Shown here: positions 36,054 through 46,929 of the stretch, in pieces
Layout: each line of letters starts with the position of its first letter
How positions within the stretch are numbered: position 1 is the first letter of the stretch
Assembly: GCF_016545825.1 (NCBI RefSeq)
Contig: NC_052617.1
Span: 55,198,472-55,262,471, forward strand
Direction: 5' to 3'
DNA length: 64,000 nucleotides
From: Eucalyptus grandis
Lineage: Eukaryota > Streptophyta > Magnoliopsida > Myrtales > Myrtaceae
Position numbers and translations under genes: made by a program
The notes under the pieces: generated by a model
What the model saw: only the letters and a program-made list of their open reading frames with translations
Database searches by the model: none
What the model was told of the DNA's origin: nothing

Positions 36054-37195
36054 TGTTAGGGAAATCCCTTATGATGTTTTGAAGATGACAAAATAAATCA
36101 AAGGCTACTAACATGTTTAATGGTTGAGTAATAGACCATGCAGATAATAGAACATGTAAAGGATATTATCAAAGTCAGAAGACGACCAGAAGACTGAACG
36201 TAACATATGTCCAGAGTATATTTTGAAGAATTCCGGACTTCTGTGTCAAAGTCTGAAGACTGCCAGACTCAAGACTCAAAGTCTGAAGACTACCAGACTT
36301 TAGTGTCAAAGTCTGTTCTACATCAGAAGTCTGCTCACTCTGACTAATTCCAGGCGAACGTGAATGATGAACCGAAGACGAGACTCTATGCTGAAGCTGA
36401 ACCAGAAGACGGACTCTATGCTGAAGCGAACCTGGGTACGACCTTAAAGCTAAATCTGTTCAGAAGCAGATATGTTCAGACCCAGATTGTAAAGTCTAGA
36501 GACTCATATTGTAAAGTCTACAGACTCAGACTTTACATCCAGATTCAATGAATCGTAACTCAAGCCCAATCATACAACGGCTAGTGATCTGGTTTGGATT
36601 CCACATCAAGATTGATTTGATTGATTCAATCTAATTGATTGACAATTGGATGTTGAAGACAAGAACTTTCTATACGAAGAAGCTTTACTTATGGAAACCA
36701 AGATTTCGTTTGTATGGGCGATCGGAATCAATTTGGGATTTTACCTTTGTCACTCAACGGCTACCAAATCTTCTAGATACGAGCTGTCCAATGGGTATAT
36801 TGGAAGACGATTCTCCGGGATACTGTCCAACGGTAGTTTGGAAGTGGAGGAGTATTTAAGGAGATCATGGACCGATGAGCAAGTAAGAGACGGAGCGTAG
36901 AATTTATAATTCCAAAGTCTGAGCGACTTTCGATCATATACTTGTCTCTTGAGAGCTTAAACGTTTATAATCGTGAGAGAAATACCAAGAGAGTGACTTA
37001 GTGAGATAGTGTGATCTACTACTAAGTGTTTGCACTCGAAGTTGTAATCTCTTGTTGATTGCATAGTGGAATCCAGCCAAGAAGGCTGTTAGCGTGGGAG
37101 AGTGGACGTAGGCTTGGATTAAGCCGAACCACTATAAATCTTGTGTTCTTATTCTCTTCCCTAACTCCTTTATTTTGTTCATACTAGCACTCTCA
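36054..37195 (+). repeat. LTR of the plus-strand TR-GAG unit
   Basis: 1142 bp, TGTTAGGGAAATCCC...TAGCACTCTCA, in the opposite orientation to the two outer LTRs. A matching plus-strand LTR on the left of the unit is reduced to a few bases at 33201-33207. Confidence 0.9.
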
Positions 37196-37325
37196 ATTAA
37201 ACTTTACTTTAATTGAAAAGAAAAGAAGAGCAAGAAGGCTGTTAGCGTGGGAGAGTGGACGTAGGCTTGCATATTCAGAGATTTATTTTGTCATCTTCAA
37301 AACATCATAAGGGATTTCCCTAACA
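37196..37325. other. Chimeric junction in the TR-GAG insertion
   Basis: In order: about 35 bases of filler (aaactttactttaattg...), a plus-strand LTR scrap repeated from about 37078-37119 (aagaaggctgttagcgtggg...), a short internal scrap (gcatattcagagatt), then the last 45 or so bases of a minus-strand LTR ending TTTCCCTAACA at 37325. Joins share 4-6 bases. Confidence 0.8.
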
Positions 37326-40160
37326 ATCTCCCCCTTTTTGATGATGACAAAACAATCTCTGAATATGCAGATTTGTAAACATGCTTTTATTAATTTAAAT
37401 CAAAGGATATCAGAGGATAACAAAAATAGATTGAGCAAAATAATATATAGAAAATAATCGCAGCTCAATATTATGCAATAAATAATATCAACCAATCAGC
37501 ACATATGCATATTCATATCTTCTCCCCTTTTTGTCATAATCAAAAGCGATAGTAATGGATTCACGTAGAGAATGATAACAAATATCTTGCATGAATCACA
37601 ATTTCCACAAATCAGCTTTTATCGAATATTAAAGATATGCAATATAGCTCACTTCGATCATATCAGCAAATATCCAATAAAAATCACAGATGCATCATAA
37701 AATTCACGTACCCTTTTTGTCATAATAAAATGATAATATCGGTAAGAGATTTGTTAATGACAAAAGGTAATAAAAGATGCATTAACCGGATTTTTAGAAT
37801 AAATTCTGACACATTTACCTTTCCTTCCATCCATAATAATATCACGATCAATCCAAAAAGATTTTTCCATAATTGATCAAAGCTCCCCCTCAATTTGTTG
37901 CCTTTTTGAGATGATCACGATTCTTTTCCTTTTCTTTTGGATTCGATTTCTCCCCTTGTGATCATGACAATATTTGCGAATAGAATTGTTGCTTGTGCAC
38001 GTTGAACAAAATATATTTCCAGTATTTCCTTTGTAGCAACAACATCCGCAACGATCACTTGCATTTTGAAATTCGAGGCAAAAATTTATTTTCTTCAATC
38101 AAGCTCTTCTCGAATTCAACCTCCAGAAGATAGTATAAAATCTTCACAAATTTCTGATCAAGCTTTCCAAAATTCATATGGAAGATTCTATTATGACCTG
38201 CAAATTCTTATATAACAGATAATAATATTTGCAAAAAAAATGTCACGTAATATCTTCCTTTGATTTGTGGATCAAACTTGCTAGATATAATATATCTTCT
38301 AAGAATATAGCAAGAATATCCATGAATATGCAATAATATCTTTCGAGATCAAAGTGATTTCCTTCAGCATAAATTTCAGATATGCATTTTGCAAAAGGAA
38401 ATTAGATATTTCTGTCACATGTCAAAATTGCAATACATTATATTTATGACAGAAGATATTCGCAATATAATAAACAATCATCATGATAAATGCACGTAGA
38501 AATTTGCAAGGTGGGATGATAAAAAATATTCTCTTACCCATGGTATATGTTTGCAATATACCATTGATTAAAAAAATCATTACCAATTGTCGCAGGAGAT
38601 ATTTTCTGATTGCACCAAAATTTGCGTAGATTCGCAATCATCCTTCCCTTAAAGAATTTCCTGCAATCAACTCATTTCCCTTTTTGGTATCCATCAATTT
38701 GGATCCTTCCTTGACGTTATAGTAAAATATGAAATCTCCATAATTAAAAATTCTTTCTTAATTCATCATAACAAAGTATTCAAAGAAAGAATATTATGCA
38801 CAATAATATCTTGCGTCATAAATTAATATCACGTAAAACAGATTTTTATTTGGCAAAATATGATAAAATCTGAGAGTATAAAATCAAACCAAATAAATTC
38901 ATTTGTCTTTAAGCATGATATAAAAAATGATCACACGTATCAAATTAAATCTCGAATCACAAATCACACAATTCTTTCTTCAATAAAGCAAATAAAAAAA
39001 ATATGATCATTATAAAATCTGAATCAATCAATGATATATCGAATTTCAAGCATAATGAGAATTATGTGCCCAAAAACATTCCTTACCAACTTCTTCTTTT
39101 CCTTTATTTCCTTGATTTCCTCATCGGATTCTGAGTGCTGGTTACTCGAATCGGACTCGATTCCGAGTCCGTGTGAGTCGACTCAGATTCTGAATGTGCC
39201 ATCAAACATAGATTTCCTTGCTCATCATCTTCTTTTATTGTTCTTTTCTGGCCATTCTGCTTGTATTTTCTTCCATCGAATTTCCTTCATTTTCTACTCA
39301 GCTTTTTGAATTTCTCGACCATAAAGGCAAATTCTTCATCGTCCATGTCATTTTCTGAGTCTGTTTCATCAAAAACAGCATTAGATATTAAAGCAATGGA
39401 CTTCTTACCTTCGGGATCTTCATCGTTGAGTTGCTCCACTTCATAGGATTGAAGAGTGCCGATCAATTCATCAACGGTGAGTGGCATAATCCTTTGAGTC
39501 TCCCGGATTGAGGTCTTGACATGGTTCCAATCTTTTGAGAGACCTCGCAAGAGTTTGTTGACCTTCATTGGAGAAGAAATTTGCTGACCTTGATATGCTA
39601 AACCATTTACAATTTCTGTAAAACGGCTGAACATATCTCCAATTGACTCTCCTTGCTTCATCTTGAAGGATTCATATTTGCCGAGCAAGAAGTTTACTTT
39701 TGTCTCTTTTACACGATCGGTCCCTTCATATGTAACATGAAGTCTATCCCAAACTTCTTTTGCTGTTTCACATGAAGAGATTCTGTTATATTCAACAAGA
39801 GACAAAGCGCAATATAAAGAATAAATAGCTTTTGCATCAAGCGCTTCTCTTTTGGACAACTCCGTCCGAGACATAAGAGCGGGGGGTTTGGTTTCTTTGT
39901 CTTTGCCATTCTTATTTGATGTAGACGCAGCAATGGGGTTGATTCCTCTTTCCACAACGTCCCATTGTAAGAGATCTCTGGATCTTAGGAATGCTTTCAT
40001 TTTGTTCTTCCATACGTCGTATTCCTTTCCATCAAAATATGGTGGCCTTGTGTTGCTTTGCCCTTCCATAAGTCCTAGTGCCAACATACTAGCCATAAAG
40101 AATCTTTAGCTCAAAAGTAAAAACACTTTTATAAACCAAGCACTTAGCTCTGATACCAAT
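37326..40160 (-). repeat. Internal region of TR-GAG, minus-strand copy
   Basis: Reverse complement of 33208-36053 apart from point differences and small indels. It runs from polypurine tract (37326) to primer site (gctctgatacca, 40147-40158). With the plus copy it makes a 2.8-kb inverted repeat around a 1.27-kb spacer. Confidence 0.9.
39287..40096 (-). CDS. TR-GAG gag, minus-strand copy (N-terminal 269 residues open)
   Basis: Begins MASMLALGLMEGQSNT and stays open through the whole copia Gag/UBN2-like domain (SLVEYNRISSCETAKEVWDR; MPLTVDELIGTLQSYEVEQL) to a stop at 39287. The corresponding plus-strand copy continues there into the acidic Ser/Asp tail. The tail-coding bases (39120-39190) are still present but altered at nearly every CAG/CTG. 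It is the best preserved gag in the window and could yield a truncated Gag. Whether it is expressed is unknown. Confidence 0.8.
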   Translation of the reverse strand: MASMLALGLMEGQSNTRPPYFDGKEYDVWKNKMKAFLRSRDLLQWDVVERGINPIAASTSNKNGKDKETKPPALMSRTELSKREALDAKAIYSLYCALSLVEYNRISSCETAKEVWDRLHVTYEGTDRVKETKVNFLLGKYESFKMKQGESIGDMFSRFTEIVNGLAYQGQQISSPMKVNKLLRGLSKDWNHVKTSIRETQRIMPLTVDELIGTLQSYEVEQLNDEDPEGKKSIALISNAVFDETDSENDMDDEEFAFMVEKFKKLSRK

Positions 40161-41297
40161 TGAGAGTGCTAGTATGAACAAAATAAAGGAGTTAGGGAAG
40201 AGAATAAGAACACGAGATTTATAGTGGTTCGGCTTAATCCAAGCCTACGTCCACTCTCCCACGATAACAGCCTTCTTGGCTGGATTCCACTATGCAATCA
40301 ACAAGAGATTACAACTTCGAGTGCAAACACTTAGTAGTAGATCACACTATCTCACTAAGTCACTCTTTTGGTATTTCTCTCACGATTACAAACGTTTAAG
40401 CTCTCAAGAGACAAGTATATGATCGAAAGTCGCTCAGACTTTGGAATTATAAATTCTACGCTCCGTCTCTTTCTTGCTCATCGGTCCCTCATCTCCTTAA
40501 ATACTCCTCCACTTCCAAACTACCCGTTGGACAGCATCCCGGAGAATCGTCTTCCAATATACCCATTGGACAGCTCTGTATCTAGAAGATTTGGTAGCCG
40601 TTGAGTGACAAAGGTAAAATCCCAAATTGATTCCGATCGCCCATACAAACGAAATCTTGGTTTCCATAAGTAAAGCTTCTTCGTATAGAAAGATCTTGTC
40701 TTCAACATCCAATCGTCAATCAATTAGATTGAATCAATCAAATCAATCTTGATGTGGAATCCAAACCAGATCACTAGCCGTTGTATGATTGGGCTTGAGT
40801 TACGTTTCATCGAATGCGGATGTAAAGTCTCGAGTCTAGACTTTACAATATGAGTCTGTAGACTTTACAATCTGGGTATGAACATATCTCGCTTCGAACA
40901 GATTTAGCTTTAAGGTCTGTACCCGGTTCGGCTTCAGCATAGAGTCTGTCTTACTTTCGGCTTGACATAGATAGAGTCTTGTCTTCTGGTTCATCATTCA
41001 CGTTCGATGGAATTAGTCGAGTGAGCGGACTTCGATGTAGAACAGACTTTGATACTAAAGTCTGGTAGTCTTCGACTTTGAGTCTTGAGTCGCGGTCTTG
41101 ACTTTGACACGAAGTCTGGAAATCTTCAAAATATACTCTAGACATATGTTACGTTCGGTCTTACGGTCGTCTTCGACTTTGATAATATCCTTTACATGTT
41201 CTATTATCTGCATGGTCTATTACTCAACCATTAAACATGTTAGTAGCCTTTGATTTATTTTGTCATCTTCAAAACATCATAAGGGATTTCCCTAACA
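40161..41297 (-). repeat. Outer right LTR of the TR-GAG insertion (5' LTR)
   Basis: 1137 bp. The primer site lies immediately left, and GCTAC, the target duplication, lies right at 41298-41302. Compared with the left LTR it is altered at many CAG/CTG words between 40815 and 41180. Confidence 0.9.
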
Positions 41298-43008
41298 GCT
41301 ACTGCTATTGTTGTCGCTGCTTCTGCCGCACCTGTCGCCACATCTGCTAAGGTTTTGCTAAGGAACGTGGTCACTGGAAGACCGATGCATGAGCTGGTGG
41401 AACAGTTTCTGAAACTGAACCCACCAAAGTTTATTGGGGCAGGAGACCCCGAAGCTGCAGCCTTATGGATCCCAGGCTTGAAGAAGGCCTTTTCACTACT
41501 AATGTGCACCAAGACGGATAAAGTAGTCCTTGCAACCTACCAGTTAGAGGGTAATGCTAATACTTGGTGGAAAGCCACCAAAGGCAAGGTATTCCTTGAA
41601 GGTGTAGCCTTAAAGTGGAACGCCTTTGTTGAGGTCTTCAACAGCAAATACTTTTTTTTAGACTGCTAGAGAACTGAAGATGGTAGAATTCCAGCGCTCA
41701 CCTTGCTCAATGACCTTAGATTAGTATGAGGCGAAGTTCGTTGAACTATCGCAATACGCTCCTGAATCGGTCGAGAATCCAGTAAATCGAGTTAGGAGGT
41801 TCAAAGATGGACTCGGGCCGGGCGAGGAGTCCGCTGATATTACTCAACCCGAGGAACTATAATGACCTATATGAATGAGTCCAGATGATAGAGAAAGATC
41901 AGAACGAAATAGCCGCTGCATTTGGGTTGCAGTTTGGATCTAACCGAGATGGGAATCGGTATGGGAAGAAGCCCATGACTAGAGGAAGATTCCACGTCCT
42001 ACCCAATAGGAATGGTGGAGTTGGCAAGTCAGGGCCAAGCTAGAGTGGTATATGTCGCTTCTGTGAAAGTCGACATGGTATAGCTCCATGCCCTCGGAGG
42101 CCGAGTGTTTGCTTTGAATGTGGCCAGTAGGGTCACATGGCCAGAGATTGTCCTAGAAGACCCAGAGGACAATAGCAGTTACCGCCGCCGCCACCGATGG
42201 GTCAGATTAGAGGGTTTGCATCGTAGAACGCATCGCCTGGGTGGACAGGTCAGACCCTTAGCTTAAGGGACAGTGTACACCATCACCAGAGGTCAGGTTA
42301 AGGACGCGCCTGATGTGATCACAGGTACAATTTTGCTGAACGATCATGCTGCTTACGCTTTATTCGACCTCGGTGCAACTCATTCTTTTATTACTGAGTA
42401 ATATGTTAAGCTGATAGGATTAAGTCCTGAATTGCTGGAGTCAGTGGTTAGCATATCTACACCATTAAAGGATAATGTGTTGTTTGCATTGGGTTGTTCT
42501 AGTTGCAAGTTAGCGATTGGTGAGTGAGAGGGGAAAATAGACTTGTTAGTTCTAGCCATGGATGACTTTGATTTAATAATTGGCATGAACTAGCTCACCA
42601 AGCAACAAGCTAAGATAGATTGCTATTGTAAAGCGATTCAGTTTAACCCGTTAGAGGGTGAAAGTTTTGAGTTTATCGGGAATCGAGGAGGACCCTGGAT
42701 TACCCTAATCTCATTGATTGAGGCAATCCATTTGTTAGATGGGGGTTGTTAAGGTTACTTAGTGACTGGCGTGGATACGACAGTTGAGGAGATGACGATT
42801 GAAGATATTTCAGTTGTACAAGAATTTCCAGATGTATTCTCGAAAGAATTGCCAGGATTGCCACCGAGAGAGAGAAATTGAGTTTGTGATCGAGTTAGCA
42901 CCCAGGACAGAGCCAATTTATAAAGCTCCTTACCGGATGTCGTTATCTGAGTTGAAAGAACTGAAGGTGCAGATGCAAGAATTGTTGGATAAGGGATTCA
43001 TACTGTGG
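41298..43008 (+). pseudogene. Gag-protease-RT N-terminus of element B, right of the insertion
   Basis: 41355-41669 holds the retrotransposon Gag domain (VVTGRPMHELVEQFLKLNPP; NTWWKATKGKVF). A zinc knuckle CFECGQ.GHMARDC lies near 42112. A protease-like stretch (ALFDLGATHSFI at 42357) has Leu where Ser/Thr of D-S/T-G is usual. An RT N-terminal part ([10 protein letters not shown], then [20 protein letters not shown]) ends with LLDKGFI at about 43005. Several TAG stops stand where CAG or TGG would be expected (42129, 42591), and a base is missing in the gagagaga run near 42870. The rest of pol and the 3' LTR are missing. Confidence 0.85.
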
Positions 43009-43107
43009 CACCCCCGAAACGGCCCCCAATTCGTTAGGGTCGTCACAATTCGCCTACCTTTCACTTGTCCTAATAACATGTCATTCTGATACCATTGAAT
43101 TATAGTT
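43009..43107 (-). other. Scrap of another retrotransposon LTR plus primer site, reverse
   Basis: The sequence leaves element B at tgtggcacccccgaaacgg. Read on the minus strand it contains ATGGTATCAGAATGACATG, resembling a degenerate tRNA-Met primer site. Family unknown. Confidence 0.4.
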
Positions 43108-43784
43108 AAACTTTTTAAACAATTTTTCCTTGATACTTGTGCTTAGAAAGATGTTTGAATTCACTGTCTTTCAATTGAAATTACCGACATATGCTATATT
43201 GACATACTAAATTACAGAATCTTGACGGAAGAGGGAAGTGGAAATCTGCTACGAAGATGAGTTTAGTAGACGTGTTTTTTTTGGGTTTGGTTTGGTTACA
43301 CTTGCCGTAATTGTGGGCGGAGGTTAAATTGTACGCTCATTTGTGGCATAGCCTTGAGAATTTGCCTGTCATAGTTGATTCCCTGATGTTGGGTTGCTGA
43401 GATCCGCGCCACTTGATTTGCATTTAGCCCGGAATGCTGATCGCGAAAAGCATGTTTCCAGGATTCTTTGTTTATGTAGATGTAGATGTTAAGAACTTGT
43501 TGAAGAGGACAAGCTACGAGTGCAGACTGCACATTCATTTCTAAGTTGCAAATGCATGAAGTGGTGAATAATAAGAAAGAGATCAACAATATCTGGTGAG
43601 TACTGCTGCGCTGTTAAAGGTGAGGGGTAAGCCACGAGTACCAGGTTGTGTGCATACTTTGGGAATGAGAGATGTTGCTGAATTTTAAAATTTTCAATTT
43701 ACTATTATCTGAACGGTTCTCATTGAATCTTTTTTTTTTTTTTGGTCGGTATTTGGCTGTTAATTATGACTGTTTCACCCATAA
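43108..43784. other. Intergenic or 5' remains of the downstream pseudogene
   Basis: No exon recognised. The upstream exons of the PEP-mutase-like gene (N-terminal barrel strands) should lie here but I could not identify them. Confidence 0.4.
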
Positions 43785-45860
43785 AAAGAGATTATAATTA
43801 TTTTGGATACTGGAGGTGGAAATGCTTTGAATGCTCGGAGGACTGCGAAAGACTTGATAGCAGCAGGAGCTGCCGCTGTTTTCTTGGGGGTACTAGTGTC
43901 AGCCGAGAGAGGTATAATGCTGCTCCTTCTATGAAGCTCTCAGCCTTTTCTTTTAATTATTCACTTCATGAGCGCTGAAGTTCTATTATGAACTACCTAG
44001 TCCCAAATTGTAAATTAGTCAAGTGAGCCTATGTTTCAGTTTCAGATATGTTGAATTTTAATTAGTCGGACATTCTGTGAAAGAAGTTATTACAAGTATA
44101 CACCTTGTTAGCAAATTCTGGGTCAACTGTCATTCTTTGAGTTAGTTGTTCCTGAATTCTGTCTGACAACTGTGCATCTACTGATTTCAAATTACTTCCT
44201 CTTCAGGATCAAGCATGGCCAAAGAAGTGTGGCTGATAAGTATCATTATCATTGTCATGTCAGGGCATATGCGTGGTAAGCAGGTATACAAGCCTGCCCT
44301 TGGTGAATTTGAGCTGTGATTTTCTCTTTCAAAACTCAGGAGCATAGAAACACATAAAACTGCGATTCCTCTCAAACTGCCTCATTTTTTGGTCAGTCCA
44401 GGTGATGAGCATGCTGATAAAATAGCATCTGCAGGGGATGCTATTGGGAATTCCGACTTCTTCCTCATGGCTAGAACCAATGCACATGCAACATCAGCCA
44501 AAAACTGCTCTGTCTGATGCCATTGTAAGGTTTAATCTTTACATGGAGGTACTAGTAGACTGATTCTCTGCTTCTTGTCATGATCTATTTTGGAGTGAGG
44601 CTTCTGTTCGTTGTGAAGCAGAAATTCTGGTCTAAGAGGGCATCGCAGGGTCATCCCGTGCTGAGACACAGGTTTGCAGTGAAAATGCGGACCTCTTTCC
44701 TGACATTATTACAGTATTCAAGTGATGACTAGATGTTCAACCCAAAGTTAATAACAAGAAATAGATATTTTGGCATCTTAGTATTGGTAGATCTCCACTT
44801 TTTAATCCTATACCTTCATTTCTCCAGAAACTCATGCAACTTCTGCCATAATTCAAGTGTAGATTATATCATATGACTTCTTAGTTTGTGTTCCATTTGC
44901 TTCTCCTTTAACCCTTGCACTCTTGACGCTCATTATCACCCATTATCTCCCGTACTGCTCTCTGCATCATAAGGAATTCAGCAATTACGCTTACTGACGA
45001 AACCATCCCAGGTAAGTTATACATTTTTAGACTGGTCGTGAATGTGGCTTGTGAAGTCAAAATTAGAGCCTTTTCGGTTGGAACTGAGGTGATTGAGCTC
45101 AATTGTTTACTTCAGGCAGGGATACAATTGCTCTTCACAAATCCGCTCGTGAAGGCATTTGCTGTCTAATGCTCTGTCTGAAGAAGGAAAAAGGAAAGTA
45201 AATATCAGCAACATATCCTGACCTTTCAAATGTTTGCATGATGATTTCTGTCAAAATTTCATTTTACTGTGTGAATCCGCTCGTCGTTTCTTAGCATGTG
45301 CTGGATGGTCGAGCTGTTCAGACAATGTTTATTGAAGTTTCAAGACACTACAAAATGGAGCATAGTGTTTCCTCTGAAAGCATTGATAGAATTTCGTTTG
45401 AAATGAATAATCGAAATCATTTTTTTTGGGTTTCTTAACTCCTGTTGTTTATTGTAATAAAAGTCGCCGGCAGGAGCTGATGGATGCTTTGTGGAGGCAC
45501 CAAGGGATGACGATGAGCTCAAGGAGATAGGACAGGACTGTGTACGAGAGGCTACAGGGTATGCAATATGATTGAAGGTAAAGTCACACCATTGACCGCT
45601 GCCGAGGAGCTGAAAGAGATGGGCTTTCATTTGATCGTGCGCCCCGTGCACGGTGCTCTATGCTTGAGCGCGCACCATTGTCGATGTCCTCAAGTCCTTG
45701 AAAGAAAAGGGAACTACAAGAGAGGATCTCGACAGGATGCCTGTGTCCGAGGAATTTAACCAGTTGGTCGGAGCTTGGAGTCCTGGTTCAAGCTCGAACC
45801 ACGGTGCTCTGAATTCAAGGAGCGCTGTCGGAGTAAATTCACAGTAACTGCAAAAGCCGA
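43785..45860 (+). pseudogene. Carboxyvinyl-carboxyphosphonate phosphorylmutase-like (ICL/PEP mutase family) pseudogene
   Basis: Successive exon relics follow the family order. 43800-43890 encodes TGGGNALNARRTAKDLIAAG and AAAVFLG. 44208-44285 encodes DQAWPKKCG, then an intron-like gap, then HMRGKQV. 44402-44540 encodes GDEHADKIASAGDAIGNSDF and FLMARTNAHATSAK. 45470-45770 encodes GADGCFVEAPRDDDELKEIG, YAICNMIEGKVTPLTAAEEL and KEMGFHLIVRP, and, in another frame, IVDVLKSLKEKGTTREDLD. The plant enzymes are plastid-predicted, Mg-dependent barrel proteins. Intron-like spacers remain, so this is a decayed gene copy and not a processed one. Frameshifts lie near 44500, 45530 and 45650. The N-terminal third is missing. 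Confidence 0.85.
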
Positions 45861-46015
45861 AAGTAATCGAATATGTGCGGCAACATTTGAATTACAATTT
45901 CCAGTTTCCCCCAAGGCTTCTAACACATAACGACCCACGCATTTGCATGAGAGATGCACCGCTTAGAGTGTGTTAGAACTCTTTTCAATAGGAATGCTTT
46001 TGCTAAGTCATTACT

Positions 46016-46021
<6 letters not shown>

Positions 46022-46046
<25 letters not shown>
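46022..46046 (+). repeat. Poly-T run, 25 bases
   Basis: Uninterrupted T run. It could mark the A-tail of a reverse-oriented retroposon, but no body was identified. Confidence 0.9.
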
Positions 46047-46929
46047 AAGTAAGTCTGTCTCTCTAATGGCCGACGATTCCAGCAACAGAAGATTGTTATG
46101 CTGCCCTAAAAAATTATCTGAACTTGGCAATTCTTCAGTCAAAGAAACTTGGCAATTCAAGAAAGCACCATGCCTGACTACGGGCCACAGCAGACGCGTT
46201 AAGAAGCATATCATAAACACGCTAATCTGAACTTCCGTCTCTTGCACCGCCCGAGTTAAACACGCTTATTTGGCTTTTCAAAAGGAAGAGTGAAAAGCCA
46301 GAATGGGATTAGGAAAGCACAGCCTCTTTGCAATTGCTACGAACTTTCATTTCTGCACCAGGCATGACCACAGGCCGAAGCAAATACCTTAAATAGCAGA
46401 GCATAAACATGGCAAGGTACAGAATCGTTTCCATCGGAGAGAGTTATCAAGTACTAAGAACTCATCAAAGATTCCTTCACTGGTGCTCGATACGGGTGTA
46501 TTTGACTCGGCGTTCCATATTAACGCTTGCGATTGGAAGACTGAGGAGCTAAAGAGGGCAAGCTGGATTTTTTGTTGGGTATATTTGATGTAGTGGGCTT
46601 TGAGCTGTATTTACTTTTTCAGGGGTAAACTACTTGGAACTCAATTCAAAACTTAATTGAATATAAATCATACTCATCGCCACAGACTATTGACTACCAC
46701 TCCAGAAGGACAATGCATAGAATCAATAGATATCTAGATATGGACATTTATGGCTGGCATCCTTCAAGGTTTCATAATGTCATAAGCGATAAGCAAATTC
46801 AATCGAATCTCAACAACTAGATATGTATTAATGTGGGGTAAGGAACAATCAAAAGAAAAATTCTCAACCCACCAAAGTGCTATCAATTTATAGGGGCTCC
46901 ATTTTAGCTGTTCGTGCAATCGTTACAAA
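46047..46929. other. Intergenic stretch, nothing recognised
   Basis: No supported gene or repeat on either strand. Open frames are short and without recognised motifs. Confidence 0.4.

Larger units (their letters stand above)
31494..41302. mobile_element. TR-GAG-type retrotransposon insertion, rearranged, with internal inverted duplication
   Basis: A 9.8-kb insertion flanked by GCTAC on both sides. The outer LTRs (31499-32612 and 40161-41297) are in the same, minus, orientation as expected of one element. Between them are a minus-strand 3' internal segment (32613-33112), a minus-strand LTR scrap (33108-33207), and a plus-strand unit with PBS, gag, non-coding part, PPT and LTR (33208-37195). 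A chimeric junction (37196-37325) and a full minus-strand internal region (37326-40160) follow. The internal region of about 2.85 kb has gag only, with no protease, integrase or reverse transcriptase. This matches the published class of terminal-repeat retrotransposons with a gag domain (TR-GAG). Mobilisation would need enzymes from another copia element. Confidence 0.85.

Noticed and set aside
31499..41297. Frames repeated in the TR-GAG LTRs (for example MDVEDKIFLYEEALLMETK...)
   Set aside because: They occur in LTR sequence in every copy and are broken in the older copy at 1-1177. No domain was recognised, so they are probably not genes, although a short LTR-encoded peptide cannot be excluded.
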